From contig JADKGW010000001.1 of NCBI GenBank assembly GCA_016722075.1, positions 2,232,001 to 2,296,000 of the forward strand: a DNA stretch of 64,000 nucleotides, given 5' to 3'. This document shows positions 17,295 through 25,367 of this stretch, one piece after another. The notes under the pieces are model-generated. The model was not told the origin of the DNA and ran no database searches. It worked only from the letters and a program-made list of their open reading frames with translations. This DNA is from Candidatus Kouleothrix ribensis (GTDB lineage Bacteria > Chloroflexota > Chloroflexia > Chloroflexales > Roseiflexaceae). The first letter of the stretch is position 1. Each line of letters starts with the position of its first letter. A program made the translations under genes and the position numbers.

Positions 17295-18002
17295 TTAGTG
17301 ATGATGCTCGGCCCGGCGGATGCGTGCGATCAGTTCGCTCAGCACCACCGCCGTAGCGCCCCATACCTTATGCCCATCGATCCCAAAGAACGGCACGCTC
17401 ACATCAATGCCGCGTAGGTTCCATTCTTCAACCACCACCAGCTCAGGGGCGAGCAGCTCGCGCAGAGTGATGGTGATCACCGAGCTGACCTCGGCGGCAT
17501 TTGGTACCAGCTCGGGCAGCCGGCCAATGAAGCCGACCACCGGCGTGATCTGAAAGTTACTCGGCTGGATGTAAAACGAACTCAGCGTGCCCCACACCTC
17601 GACATCGCGCGGGTCGACGCCTAGCTCTTCGTGGCACTCGCGCAACGCCGCCGACGTCGGCCCGGCGTCGCCGGGGTCGATCGCCCCGCCCGGCAGTGAA
17701 ACCTCGCCCCGGTGGCTGGCCAGCCGATCGCTGCGCACCGTCAGCGGCAGGCGCAGATCGTCGCCATCGGGGTATAGCAGCACCAGCACGGCGCCCAGGC
17801 GCGGCACCACGCCTGGCGGCGGGTCGAAGCGGCGAACCAGCCGGCCCTGCCGATCGCGCACAAGCAGCAGCTCGTCGTGCGATACTGCCTGGCCGGGCGC
17901 GAGCGCAGCGCGTATGCGCGGCACCCAGGCGGCCCACTCTGGAATGGAATTCGCCGGCACGCAGATCGTCTCCTCTGCCGGCGCGGCGCTCAGCCACGCC
18001 AT
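17295..18002 (-). CDS. Nudix hydrolase, CoA pyrophosphatase (NudL) type
   Basis: About 235 residues. The Nudix box is the NudL/UPF0035 variant: GGAIDPGD with Asp in the usual Glu position and eight residues before REcHEELGV, rather than the seven of the common box. NudL enzymes hydrolyse CoA or acyl-CoA to 3',5'-ADP and (acyl-)phosphopantetheine. ATGs at 18002 and 18017 are both possible. A promoter-like pair (TTGCGC at 18036-18041, 17 bp, TATGTT at 18013-18018, minus strand) would start RNA near 18006, which favours ATG 18002 on an almost leaderless message. The small gene at 17273 follows. Confidence 0.85.
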   Translation of the reverse strand: MAWLSAAPAEETICVPANSIPEWAAWVPRIRAALAPGQAVSHDELLLVRDRQGRLVRRFDPPPGVVPRLGAVLVLLYPDGDDLRLPLTVRSDRLASHRGEVSLPGGAIDPGDAGPTSAALRECHEELGVDPRDVEVWGTLSSFYIQPSNFQITPVVGFIGRLPELVPNAAEVSSVITITLRELLAPELVVVEEWNLRGIDVSVPFFGIDGHKVWGATAVVLSELIARIRRAEHHH

Positions 18003-18216
18003 ATTACTGTAGAACATAGCACAGACCAGGGCGGCGCGCAAGCGCCAAACGGATAGCGCCGCCCAAATAGGCGGCGCTATTCACCAGATCAACGGCAGGC
18101 GCACAAGGACGGAGCATAGGCCGAGCCTCACCACCTGCCTGCGGCAGCCTGGTACGCTCGCTTTCTTCGGTGTTCGGCTGCCGCGCGCCGAGGCGGCGCA
18201 TCCGCTTTTGTGCCGA

Positions 18217-18987
18217 TTAGCGGCGGCCCTGCGGCGCCGGGGTTGGCGCCACACTTGGCACGATGCAGGTCAGCTCGCGCAGCACGCGCGACGAGCCGCG
18301 CACACGCACGGTGACGCGATACTGGCCGGGGCGCTCTTGCCCAACTATCAGCTTCAGCGCATATTCGCCTGTTGCGCCGGCGCTGCCGCCCCCCACCGCG
18401 CGCTGGTCGAAATACAGCAGCAGCGGCGCCCGCGCCGGGCCTGAGCCGCTGATCAGCACCGGCACACCGGGAGCACAGGTCAGCTCATTGGATGGCGTAG
18501 GCGACGGCGTGGGCGCGCTCGTGCTAAGATCGGCGGTGGCCTGGGCGGTGGCGGCGCGGGCCGTGCGCGTGGCGGTAGCGCCCGGTTTAGGGCTGCCTGT
18601 CGGCGTGGCCGTGCGCGTGGCAGTTGGCGTACCGGCGCCGGGTGTCTTCCCTGCGGCGGCAGTAGTAGTGGCGGCTGCGGCAGTTCCCGGCGGAAGGTAG
18701 CCAGGGTAAGCCGTGGCCGTCGAGCTGGGGGTCGGGCTGGCAGTTCCAGCCGTATCGGTGGCATCGAGCGCGGCGGCTTCGGCCGTATCGGTCAGATCCA
18801 GGCGAAAGTCTTCGCACTGGTAATCATCGACCTCACCATCTTCCGGGCACGGTGTCCACGTCGGCGTCGATCCCTGCCGGCGTGTAATCGCTTGCGTGCT
18901 CGCGCTCGTACCAGCCAGCAGCAACAATATCACGATTACGCCGGCAAGCAACACGCTGATCGGGCTGATCATGGTCTGCCGGGACAT
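18217..18987 (-). CDS. exported low-complexity (Thr/Ala/Pro-rich) protein
   Basis: 256 residues. An uncleaved-type hydrophobic segment near residues 10-28 is followed by a 150-residue stalk rich in Thr, Ala, Pro and Ser (TPTATRTATPT-like), then a ~75-residue C-terminal domain with two Cys (LTCAPGVP and LRELTCIVP), which looks like a small beta domain. It is probably anchored in the membrane and faces outward, with a mucin-like stalk. Function unknown. The 175-base gap after it and the 228-base gap before it hold no other gene; 18138-18147 carries a CCTGCGGCAG core. Confidence 0.75.
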   Translation of the reverse strand: MSRQTMISPISVLLAGVIVILLLLAGTSASTQAITRRQGSTPTWTPCPEDGEVDDYQCEDFRLDLTDTAEAAALDATDTAGTASPTPSSTATAYPGYLPPGTAAAATTTAAAGKTPGAGTPTATRTATPTGSPKPGATATRTARAATAQATADLSTSAPTPSPTPSNELTCAPGVPVLISGSGPARAPLLLYFDQRAVGGGSAGATGEYALKLIVGQERPGQYRVTVRVRGSSRVLRELTCIVPSVAPTPAPQGRR

Positions 18988-19215
18988 CGGTTATGTCTCC
19001 TTCAGGGGCCATCCGGCCGAGCCGCCAGGTAGGCGCGCTCTGCTGCCCGCGTTAGACTATACCACATCCGTCAAGCAGGAAGCCATGACAGTGTGCTCAC
19101 AGTTGCGCAGCCGCCAGGCACGCGCACAATACCTGGGTGCGGCGAACCGGCCCGCAGGTGGTCGAGCATCCGCAGGCGCAGCAGCCGGCCGAAACAGGGT
19201 ATAATGGGGCCTGGG

Positions 19216-19971
19216 CTACTGCGGTAGCGCGGCGTCGATCTGCTTCTGGAACACGGCGTAGGGCTGCGCCCCGGTGATCCGCGCGCCGTTGATATCGAAC
19301 ACCGGGCGGAACTGCACGCCCTCACGCTGCGCGGCGGCGTAGTCGTCGTTCACAAATTGTATGTGCTTGTGCGACTGCATGCACGCGCCGAAGGCCTGGG
19401 TGTCGAGCCCGAGCTGGTCGGCAAAGCCGCTCAGCGTCGCGTCGAGGTCGCTGGTGCCATACACGTCGCGCTGCTGACCGTAGAGCATGGCGCGCATCGG
19501 CCAGAATTTGCCCTGGTCGGCGGCACATTCCGAGGCCTCGGCCGTGCGCAGCGAGCCGTCGCCAAGCTGAAGCAGGTGGCGGTAGATCAGCTTGACTTTG
19601 CCGCTGGCGATATAGCTGCTGATAATCTGAGGCTCTGTTTCCACAACGTGGAAAGCGCACGCACTTCAGAGGAAGTCGGAGTACATGGTCAGCGTCACCG
19701 GCGCGTCGGCGCGGCCGAGCAGGTGGTAGCCCTCGGGCGTGAGTCCCTCGGGTATGGCTGCGGCCGCTACGCTGCTCGGCATAGCGGTTGGCGCGGCCGG
19801 CTGAGTGGCCGCCGGCGCGGCGGTGGGCTGCGCCGGTGCGGCGGTGGGCTGCGGCGGCGCGGCGGTGGGCTGCGGCGGCGCGGCGGCTTGCGGTATGGTG
19901 GCATTGCCACAGGCGGCCAGCAGCGCCAGCAGCGCCAGCAGCCACAGGCGCGGGTACATTCGTCGGAACAT
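19216..19971 (-). CDS. DsbA/thioredoxin-fold lipoprotein, candidate selenoprotein (in-frame TGA at the UxxC position)
   Basis: One 252-codon frame is interrupted only by TGA at 19668-19666. ATG 19971 has GAGGAG 5 bases upstream. Residues 1-22 are a lipoprotein signal (LLALLAAC), followed by a PPQPTAA-type repeat linker. Codon 102 (TGA) falls exactly where DsbA-like proteins carry the first Cys of CxxC: the context is YSDFL-[TGA]-S-A-C-A-F-H. The frame continues without further stops through family features (KVKLIYRHLLQLG, EASECAADQGKFWPMRAMLY, cis-Pro in FRPVFDING). Either selenocysteine is inserted or the gene is broken by one substitution. If read through, it is a periplasm-side thiol oxidoreductase. 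Confidence 0.75.
19638..19668 (-). promoter_or_regulatory. SECIS-like element: TGA plus downstream hairpin
   Basis: Reading on the minus strand, TGA (19668-19666) is followed by 11 nt and then by a 17-nt stem-loop at 19654-19638: TTTCCAC, loop GTT, GTGGAAA (7 bp, perfect). The spacing and the 17-nt size equal those of the E. coli fdhF minimal SECIS, and the loop begins with G as bacterial SECIS models require. The bulged U of fdhF is not obvious. Confidence 0.55.
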
Positions 19972-20090
19972 TGGCACTCCTCATGTGCATAGAATCCAGG
20001 GTGGCCTGGAGCGACTTCGTCGCTCCAAAGACTCGTTACTGTTGCCCGGTCGCGGCACAAGCTCTATAGGTATAAACGGAGTGTAGCTCA

Positions 20091-21089
20091 ATGATGGATG
20101 CATCGGCGGTCTCACTCGTATGCACCGTGCGCGACGAGGCAGACTCGATCGGGGCGCTGCTCGACTCGATGCTGGCGCAGACCCGCCCGGCCGACGAGAT
20201 TGTGGTGAACGACTGCGCCAGCCGTGACGGCACGGCTGCAATCGTCGAACGCTACATCGCGGCCGGCCACCCCGTGCGGCTGGTGCGCGGCGGCCACAAC
20301 ATCCCGTCGGGGCGTAATAACGCCATCCGCCATGCGCGCGGCCCGCTGATCGCCTGCACCGACGCCGGGCTCACACTCGCGCCCGACTGGCTGGCGCGGA
20401 TTGTGGCGCCACTCGAGTGTGGCCAGGCCGATGTGGTCGGCGGGTTCTTCCGGCCGGCGCCACGTAGCCTGTTCGAGCTGGCGCTGGCGGCCACGAACTA
20501 CCGCGATGCCGGCGAGATCGATCCACACACATTCCTGCCGTTCGGCCAGTCGGTGGCGTTCCGCCGCTCGGCCTGGCAGCGCGCCGGCGGCTACCCCGAG
20601 TGGGCCAGCCACTGCGAAGATCTGCTGTTCGATCTGGCACTCCAGCGCAATGGCGCGCGCTTCGCATTCGTGCCCGAGGCGCTGGTGCTGTTCCGGCCGC
20701 GCGAGTCGCTGGCGGCGTTTGCCCGCCAGTACTTTCTGTATGCGCGCGGCGATGGCGTGGCCGGGCTGTGGCCGCGCCGCCACGCCATCCGCTACGCCAG
20801 CTACCTGGCCGGCGTCGTTCTGCTGGCTGCTATGCGCCGCCGGCCCTGGCTGGCGCTGCTGGGCCTGCCGGCGGTGCTGGCCTACACCCGCGCACCGCTG
20901 CGGCGCCTGCGGCAGCGTGCCCCGGCGCTCTCCGCCGGCGAGGCTGCCCGCGCCGCCGCGCTGATCCCGCTCATCCGCGTGGTCGGCGATCTGGCCAAGA
21001 TCGCCGGCTACCCGGCCGGGCTGTGGCGGCGCTGGCGCGACCCCAACCTGCGCCAACGTGTGGCCGAGTTCTGGCGCGGGCCGGCCTGA
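20091..21089 (+). CDS. family 2 glycosyltransferase
   Basis: 332 residues. GT-A fold with an N-terminal CTVRDEADSI strand, NDCASRDGT nucleotide-binding segment, and DAG as the DxD-like site; SHCEDLLFDLALQRNG supplies the ED acceptor motif. One or two hydrophobic segments near residues 237-270 may tether the C-terminus to the membrane. It would transfer a sugar to a cell-surface glycan or lipid. ATG 20091 and 20094 are adjacent; GGAG at 20078-20081 fits either. It is not in an obvious glycan cluster. Confidence 0.9.
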   Translation: MMDASAVSLVCTVRDEADSIGALLDSMLAQTRPADEIVVNDCASRDGTAAIVERYIAAGHPVRLVRGGHNIPSGRNNAIRHARGPLIACTDAGLTLAPDWLARIVAPLECGQADVVGGFFRPAPRSLFELALAATNYRDAGEIDPHTFLPFGQSVAFRRSAWQRAGGYPEWASHCEDLLFDLALQRNGARFAFVPEALVLFRPRESLAAFARQYFLYARGDGVAGLWPRRHAIRYASYLAGVVLLAAMRRRPWLALLGLPAVLAYTRAPLRRLRQRAPALSAGEAARAAALIPLIRVVGDLAKIAGYPAGLWRRWRDPNLRQRVAEFWRGPA

Positions 21090-21137
21090 ACACGCGCGGG
21101 CACCCGGATGCCACCATGGTCAGGCGCATTCGCGCGG

Positions 21138-21812
21138 CTACAGCGGCGCAACCCGGCCGATCCGCGTCGTGCCGGCGTGTACGCGGCTGCCGATCGGCGG
21201 CAAGTGGTCGACGATCTCGTACGGCAGCAGCAGGTCGACCCGCGCGCCAAACCGCACTGTGCCCAGCCGCTCGCCGGCCTGCACCGGCTGCCCCAGCGCC
21301 ACATGCGTCGTCACCCGGCGCGCCAGCGGGCCGCCGACGATCTGGAGCATAATCGGCCCCCACGCGGTTTTGATGCCAATATACGTGCGCTCGTTATGCT
21401 CAGCCGCCCGCAGATCCCAGATCGGCCGGTACTCGCCGGGCATGTGGTCGAGGTAGGCCACCATACCGGCTACCGGGCTGCGATGCACCGGCACATCGAA
21501 CGGCGCCGCCGCGATTGCGATGCGCACCGCGTCGGTATGCAGGAAGCGATGTTCGTAGAGCTCCTCGACACCAATCACCGTGCCGTCGGCCGGCGCAAAC
21601 ACAACATCTGGCTCGGCCGGCGTGATGCGCTCGGGGTCGCGGTACAACAGCGCGGCAACTGCGGTGAGTGCCAGCGGCCAGGCCGCCAGCCGCGGCTTGA
21701 GGCCAAGTAGCAGCCCGGTCAGGCCCAGCCCGACGCCCAGCACCGGGGTTGCGCCAGAGTCGAAGCCAGGCAGCTTTGCTTTACGCGTGGTTGGAATAGT
21801 GTGCTGAGGCAT
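21138..21812 (-). CDS. phosphatidylserine decarboxylase homologue lacking the self-processing Ser
   Basis: 224 residues resembling the short archaeal/Sinorhizobium-type Psd. Two hydrophobic segments (~22-60) precede YRDPER, APADGTVIGV, NER and GGPLARRV. The site where Psd cleaves itself to make the pyruvoyl cofactor (normally FGS-R-D) reads VRFGARVD, with Ala190. The usual DVHVNR is DVPVHR, so the conserved His is displaced too. It therefore probably cannot form the cofactor and may have another membrane-lipid role. ATG 21812 with an AGAGAA site is preferred to the longer upstream frame. Confidence 0.8.
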   Translation of the reverse strand: MPQHTIPTTRKAKLPGFDSGATPVLGVGLGLTGLLLGLKPRLAAWPLALTAVAALLYRDPERITPAEPDVVFAPADGTVIGVEELYEHRFLHTDAVRIAIAAAPFDVPVHRSPVAGMVAYLDHMPGEYRPIWDLRAAEHNERTYIGIKTAWGPIMLQIVGGPLARRVTTHVALGQPVQAGERLGTVRFGARVDLLLPYEIVDHLPPIGSRVHAGTTRIGRVAPL

Positions 21813-22009
21813 GGGTTCTCTTTTTGTGCGCTCTGCGGAATCAGTCAGTCGCGAGAGCATGATTGTGGGCCGGCCGGTGTGGAAGAGGCAGCGCGCCTGT
21901 GGCTTGGATTCTAGCACGCGCGCGATCAAAAATCAACCGGCGCCTGGCGCCAACCAGGGTTTGTGCGCATCCCCCCACGCCATGGCCACCGCGCCCATAC
22001 CCAGGCCAT

Positions 22010-22017
22010 GCTATAAT
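22010..22017 (+). promoter_or_regulatory. extended -10 promoter element
   Basis: TGCTATAAT (TATAAT at 22012-22017) is an extended -10 element 50 bases upstream of the hydrolase start; the -35 region is weak. Confidence 0.45.
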
Positions 22018-22066
22018 CGCGCGGCAAGGTGGCGCGCAATGCGCCTCACCATACAACGAGGAGAGT

Positions 22067-24067
22067 ATGCGTCTAGTCTCGCTGCTGCTCGCGATCACGC
22101 TGGCACTGCCGGCCGCCGCGCGCCCACCCGCCGCACCGGCGCCGTCGTTCGCCAATGCCCCGTGTATGGTTGATCTCAGCCAGTATGCTGCGGCCGAGGG
22201 CCGCGACGCCGTGTGTGGCTACCTGACGGTGCCCGAGCTGCATGCCAATCCGGCCGGCCCGAGCATCCAGCTCGCGGTGATGATCATTAAGAGCACCAGC
22301 GCCAGCCCGGCCCGCGACCCGATTGTGATGCTCCAGGGCGGCCCCGGCGGCTCGACCATCGACACCTATTCGCAGGTGCTGTTCACCACCGGCGCCGGCC
22401 TGCGTGCGCAGCACGATGTGATCCTGTTCGACCAGCGCGGCACATTATATTCGAAGCCCGTGCTCGAGTGCAGCGAGGATCGGGTGCTGCTCGACCAGAC
22501 GCTCGAGCGCCGGCTGACCCGCGCAGAGAGCAACCGCCTGAGCGTCGAAGCTGCCGCCGCCTGCCACGACCGGCTGCAAAAAGCCGGTGTGAACCTGGCT
22601 GCGTTCAACAGCCTCGAGAATGCCGCCGATGTTGAAGATTTGCGCGTGGCACTTGGCTACGATCAGATCAACCTGTACGGTGTGTCGTACGGCACGCTGC
22701 TGGCCCAGCACGTGATGCGCGATTTCCCACAGGCTTTGCGCAGCGTGGTGATCGACGCAGTCGTGCCAACGAGCGTCAATTTCGTGCCCGATGTGGCGCG
22801 CTCGGGCAACCGCGCGTTTGGCGAGCTATTTGCCGCCTGCGCTGCCGATCCGGCCTGCAATGCCAGCTACCCGAACCTCGAGCAGACGCTCACGCAGCAG
22901 ATCGCGCGCTTGAACCAGGCGCCCGCGCGTGTGCCGCTGACCGACCCCGATAGCGGCAAGACCTACCAGATGGTGTTCGACGGCGAGAGCTTGCAAGATG
23001 CGCTGTTCCAGATGATCTATGCCACCGAGTTGCTGCCCTTGCTGCCGGCCGCAATCGACCGCGTGACTCACGACGATTTCACGATCTTCTCGAACATTCT
23101 GCCGTTGTTCTTTTTCGACCACACCGTCAGCACTGGCATGTACTACTCGGTGATCTGTGCCGAGGATGCCGATTACCGCGTCGATACGATCCCGATCGAC
23201 GACCTGCGGCCGATCTTCGCCGACGACGCGCGCCCCGACGCCGAGGCGCTCCAGCAGGCGTGCCAGCGCTGGGGCGTAGCCGACCTGGGCGCGCTGGTCG
23301 ATGCGCCCGTGCCGAGCGACATCCCGACGCTGGTGTTCTCGGGCCGCTTCGACCCGATCACGCCGCCGGCCTACGCCGCCGTTGTAGCCAGCGCGCTACC
23401 AAACAGCTATAGCTTCACCTTCCCGAACACCGGCCACGGCGCGCTGACCTCGGCCGCGTGTGCCAGCTCGATCGCCGAGGAATTCTGGCGCAGCCCTAAC
23501 CGTGCGCCCGACTCGAGCTGTATCGACACGCTCGGGCCGCCGGCATTTATGTCGCGCGCTACAATCATCCCGAGCGGTGCGGCCGCAACGCTGCTTGGCT
23601 GGCTGAACGGGCGCAACCTGCTGTGGCTGGGCGTGCTGGCGGTAGCGCTGGTGGTGCTGCTCTCACTCTTCCTGATCTGGCCGCTGGTCTGGCTGATCCG
23701 CCTGATCGCAGGGCGGCGTGCCGGGCCACGGCCGGCTGGCGCGCGGCTGGCGACTGCCGCTGCCGTGCTGGCCGGGCTGCTGGGGCTGGTGTTCGTGGTT
23801 GGGCTGGCGGTGGCGATCTTCGCAGGCGGTCTGGATGGGCTGATCAGCCTGACGATCGGCTTCCCACGCAGCGCGCTGCTGGTGCTGGTGCTCGCGCCGA
23901 TCGTCGCGCTGCTAGCGCTGGTGATGCTGGTGTGTGCCGGGCTGGCCTGGCTGCGTGGCTACTGGTCGGTGGCCGAGCGTGGCTACTACACGCTGCTGGC
24001 GCTGGCGGCGGCCGTGTTCAGCCTGGCGCTGGGCGCAACCGGGCTGCTGACGGCGCTGGTGGTGTAG
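22067..24067 (+). CDS. secreted/membrane alpha/beta hydrolase, TAP/proline-iminopeptidase-like (S33)
   Basis: 666 residues. A signal peptide (residues 1-20, ending AAA) leads into an alpha/beta hydrolase: oxyanion loop QGGPGGS, nucleophile elbow GVSYGT with Ser207, Asp in SGRFDPITPP and His in NTGHGAL. A TAP-like C-terminal subdomain with paired Cys follows. The last ~150 residues form about four membrane helices, an unusual addition, so the catalytic domain would be held outside the membrane. Likely an exopeptidase acting on short peptides. ATG 22067 has GAGGAGAG just upstream. Confidence 0.88.
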   Translation: MRLVSLLLAITLALPAAARPPAAPAPSFANAPCMVDLSQYAAAEGRDAVCGYLTVPELHANPAGPSIQLAVMIIKSTSASPARDPIVMLQGGPGGSTIDTYSQVLFTTGAGLRAQHDVILFDQRGTLYSKPVLECSEDRVLLDQTLERRLTRAESNRLSVEAAAACHDRLQKAGVNLAAFNSLENAADVEDLRVALGYDQINLYGVSYGTLLAQHVMRDFPQALRSVVIDAVVPTSVNFVPDVARSGNRAFGELFAACAADPACNASYPNLEQTLTQQIARLNQAPARVPLTDPDSGKTYQMVFDGESLQDALFQMIYATELLPLLPAAIDRVTHDDFTIFSNILPLFFFDHTVSTGMYYSVICAEDADYRVDTIPIDDLRPIFADDARPDAEALQQACQRWGVADLGALVDAPVPSDIPTLVFSGRFDPITPPAYAAVVASALPNSYSFTFPNTGHGALTSAACASSIAEEFWRSPNRAPDSSCIDTLGPPAFMSRATIIPSGAAATLLGWLNGRNLLWLGVLAVALVVLLSLFLIWPLVWLIRLIAGRRAGPRPAGARLATAAAVLAGLLGLVFVVGLAVAIFAGGLDGLISLTIGFPRSALLVLVLAPIVALLALVMLVCAGLAWLRGYWSVAERGYYTLLALAAAVFSLALGATGLLTALVV

Positions 24068-24081
24068 GTGAGCGCCGGCGT

Positions 24082-24612
24082 TTAGTCGAGCAGGCCGGGC
24101 ATCAGATGCACCACCACCCGCCCGCCGGCGAAGTCGAGCGCCTGCACCACATCGTGAATCATGGGGATTAAGCCGTCGGGCTTGCCGTCGCGCTTGACCA
24201 CCAGCACCTCGTTGGCGCCGGTCTCGAGCACCTCGGCGACGCTGCCGATCTCGTCGCCGGTATCGGCGACCACCTTCAGCCCATACAGCTGGTGAATGAA
24301 GTACTCGCCCTCGGCCAGTGGCGCGGCCTGAGTCTCGAGGATCGCCACATCCTGGCCGCGCAGCTCGCTGGCCTGCTCGCGCGTCGTCAGGCCCTCGAGC
24401 GTCAGGATCAGCAGGCCGGGCTTGTGCTCGATCAGGCTCTTGAGCGTGTACGCCTGTAGCTTGGGGCCAAGGTAGAGCGTGCGGATGCGGCGGCGCAGGT
24501 GATCGACCTGCGCGGTGATCGCCTTCATCTTAACCTGGCCGCGCACGCCAAAGGCCGCCACGATCTGGCCGATCAGGATGGTAGTATCGGGGGTAGCGGG
24601 TTGTTCGGTCAT
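24082..24612 (-). CDS. rimM: ribosome maturation factor RimM
   Basis: 176 residues. The N-terminal beta-barrel (IGQIVAAFGVRGQVKMKAIT) and C-terminal PRC barrel (GEYFIHQLYGLKVV, TGANEVLVVKRDGK, LIPMI) are both present. RimM assists assembly of the 30S head around ribosomal protein uS19. It is the last gene of the ffh-rpsP-khpA-rimM group, a conserved bacterial order. It ends 15 bases from the convergent hydrolase gene. Confidence 0.96.
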   Translation of the reverse strand: MTEQPATPDTTILIGQIVAAFGVRGQVKMKAITAQVDHLRRRIRTLYLGPKLQAYTLKSLIEHKPGLLILTLEGLTTREQASELRGQDVAILETQAAPLAEGEYFIHQLYGLKVVADTGDEIGSVAEVLETGANEVLVVKRDGKPDGLIPMIHDVVQALDFAGGRVVVHLMPGLLD

Positions 24613-24636
24613 CGTAGCTTTACGATCGCAGAAGGA

Positions 24637-24671
24637 CGATCGACGATCTGATCAGGCGCAATCGTCGATCG
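24637..24671 (-). repeat. inverted repeat between khpA and rimM
   Basis: A perfect 11-bp inverted repeat (CGATCGACGAT and ATCGTCGATCG) with a 13-nt loop fills the 63-base gap inside the operon. There is no T-run; it may be an mRNA processing or attenuation hairpin. Confidence 0.55.
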
Positions 24672-24675
24672 CCGG

Positions 24676-24903
24676 TTACTCGATATCGACATGAACCCGC
24701 TTATTCTGCCGTGCAGCCGCCACGCTCATAAGGTCGCGGATCGACTTGGCCACGCGCCCGCTGCGGCCGATTACCTTGCCGGTCTCGTCCGGGGCGACGG
24801 TCAGCTCGAACGTGACGGTATAGCGGCCGACACGCTCTTTGATCTGGACTGCCTCGGGGTTATCGACCAGGTTACGCGCCAGGTACTCAAGAAGTGCTTT
24901 CAT
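24676..24903 (-). CDS. khpA: KH-domain RNA-binding protein KhpA (YlqC family)
   Basis: 75 residues, the normal family length, forming one type II KH domain with the GxxG loop in IGRSGRVAKSIRDL. KhpA proteins bind RNA, often with KhpB, and affect cell division and ribosome-related processes. It lies between rpsP and rimM, its usual position in Gram-positive-like and Chloroflexota genomes. Confidence 0.95.
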   Translation of the reverse strand: MKALLEYLARNLVDNPEAVQIKERVGRYTVTFELTVAPDETGKVIGRSGRVAKSIRDLMSVAAARQNKRVHVDIE

Positions 24904-24972
24904 AGACCCTCAACGATGCGGGAGGCGTGCTGCAAGCTGTGCCGCCAGTGCGCACACTCCAGCCTGCCTCCG

Positions 24973-25257
24973 TCACCCTTCGGCTTGTACCGGCTCAGCG
25001 ACGACCTTGCCAGCCGCGTCGAGCACATTCACCTGCTTGAGCAAGCGCACGACCGTATCGGACGGCTGCGCGCCGACGCCCAGCCAGTAGCGCACGCGCT
25101 CGCTCTTCACCACCAGCTCTTTCGGCTGGCGCACCGGGTTGTAGTGGCCGACGATCTCGATAAACCGGCCATCGCGCGGCGAGCGCCGGTCGGTCACCAC
25201 CAGGCGATAGCTAGGCTGCTTGGTCTTGCCTGTGCGCCGTAGACGAATGACTACCAT
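24973..25257 (-). CDS. rpsP: 30S ribosomal protein bS16
   Basis: 94 residues beginning MVVIRLRRTGKTKQPSYRLV, the bS16 signature, followed by DRRSPRDGRFIEIVGHYNP. It stabilises the 5' domain of 16S rRNA. It sits in the ffh-rpsP-khpA-rimM order on the minus strand. Confidence 0.98.
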   Translation of the reverse strand: MVVIRLRRTGKTKQPSYRLVVTDRRSPRDGRFIEIVGHYNPVRQPKELVVKSERVRYWLGVGAQPSDTVVRLLKQVNVLDAAGKVVAEPVQAEG

Positions 25258-25367
25258 AGTGCTGTACTTGCCTCCAAACTAGTATGTCAGTACTCTTGTG
25301 ATTTCTACCTTGCTTGGTAGTGCGTAGGAGTGCGCTGCAGCGTGCCGCCACGCACGGCGCACTAGGC

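Noticed and set aside
19216..19971. Frameshift in the DsbA-like gene
   Set aside because: Both halves are in the same frame (ATG 19971 and the downstream part differ by a multiple of three), so only the TGA codon interrupts it.
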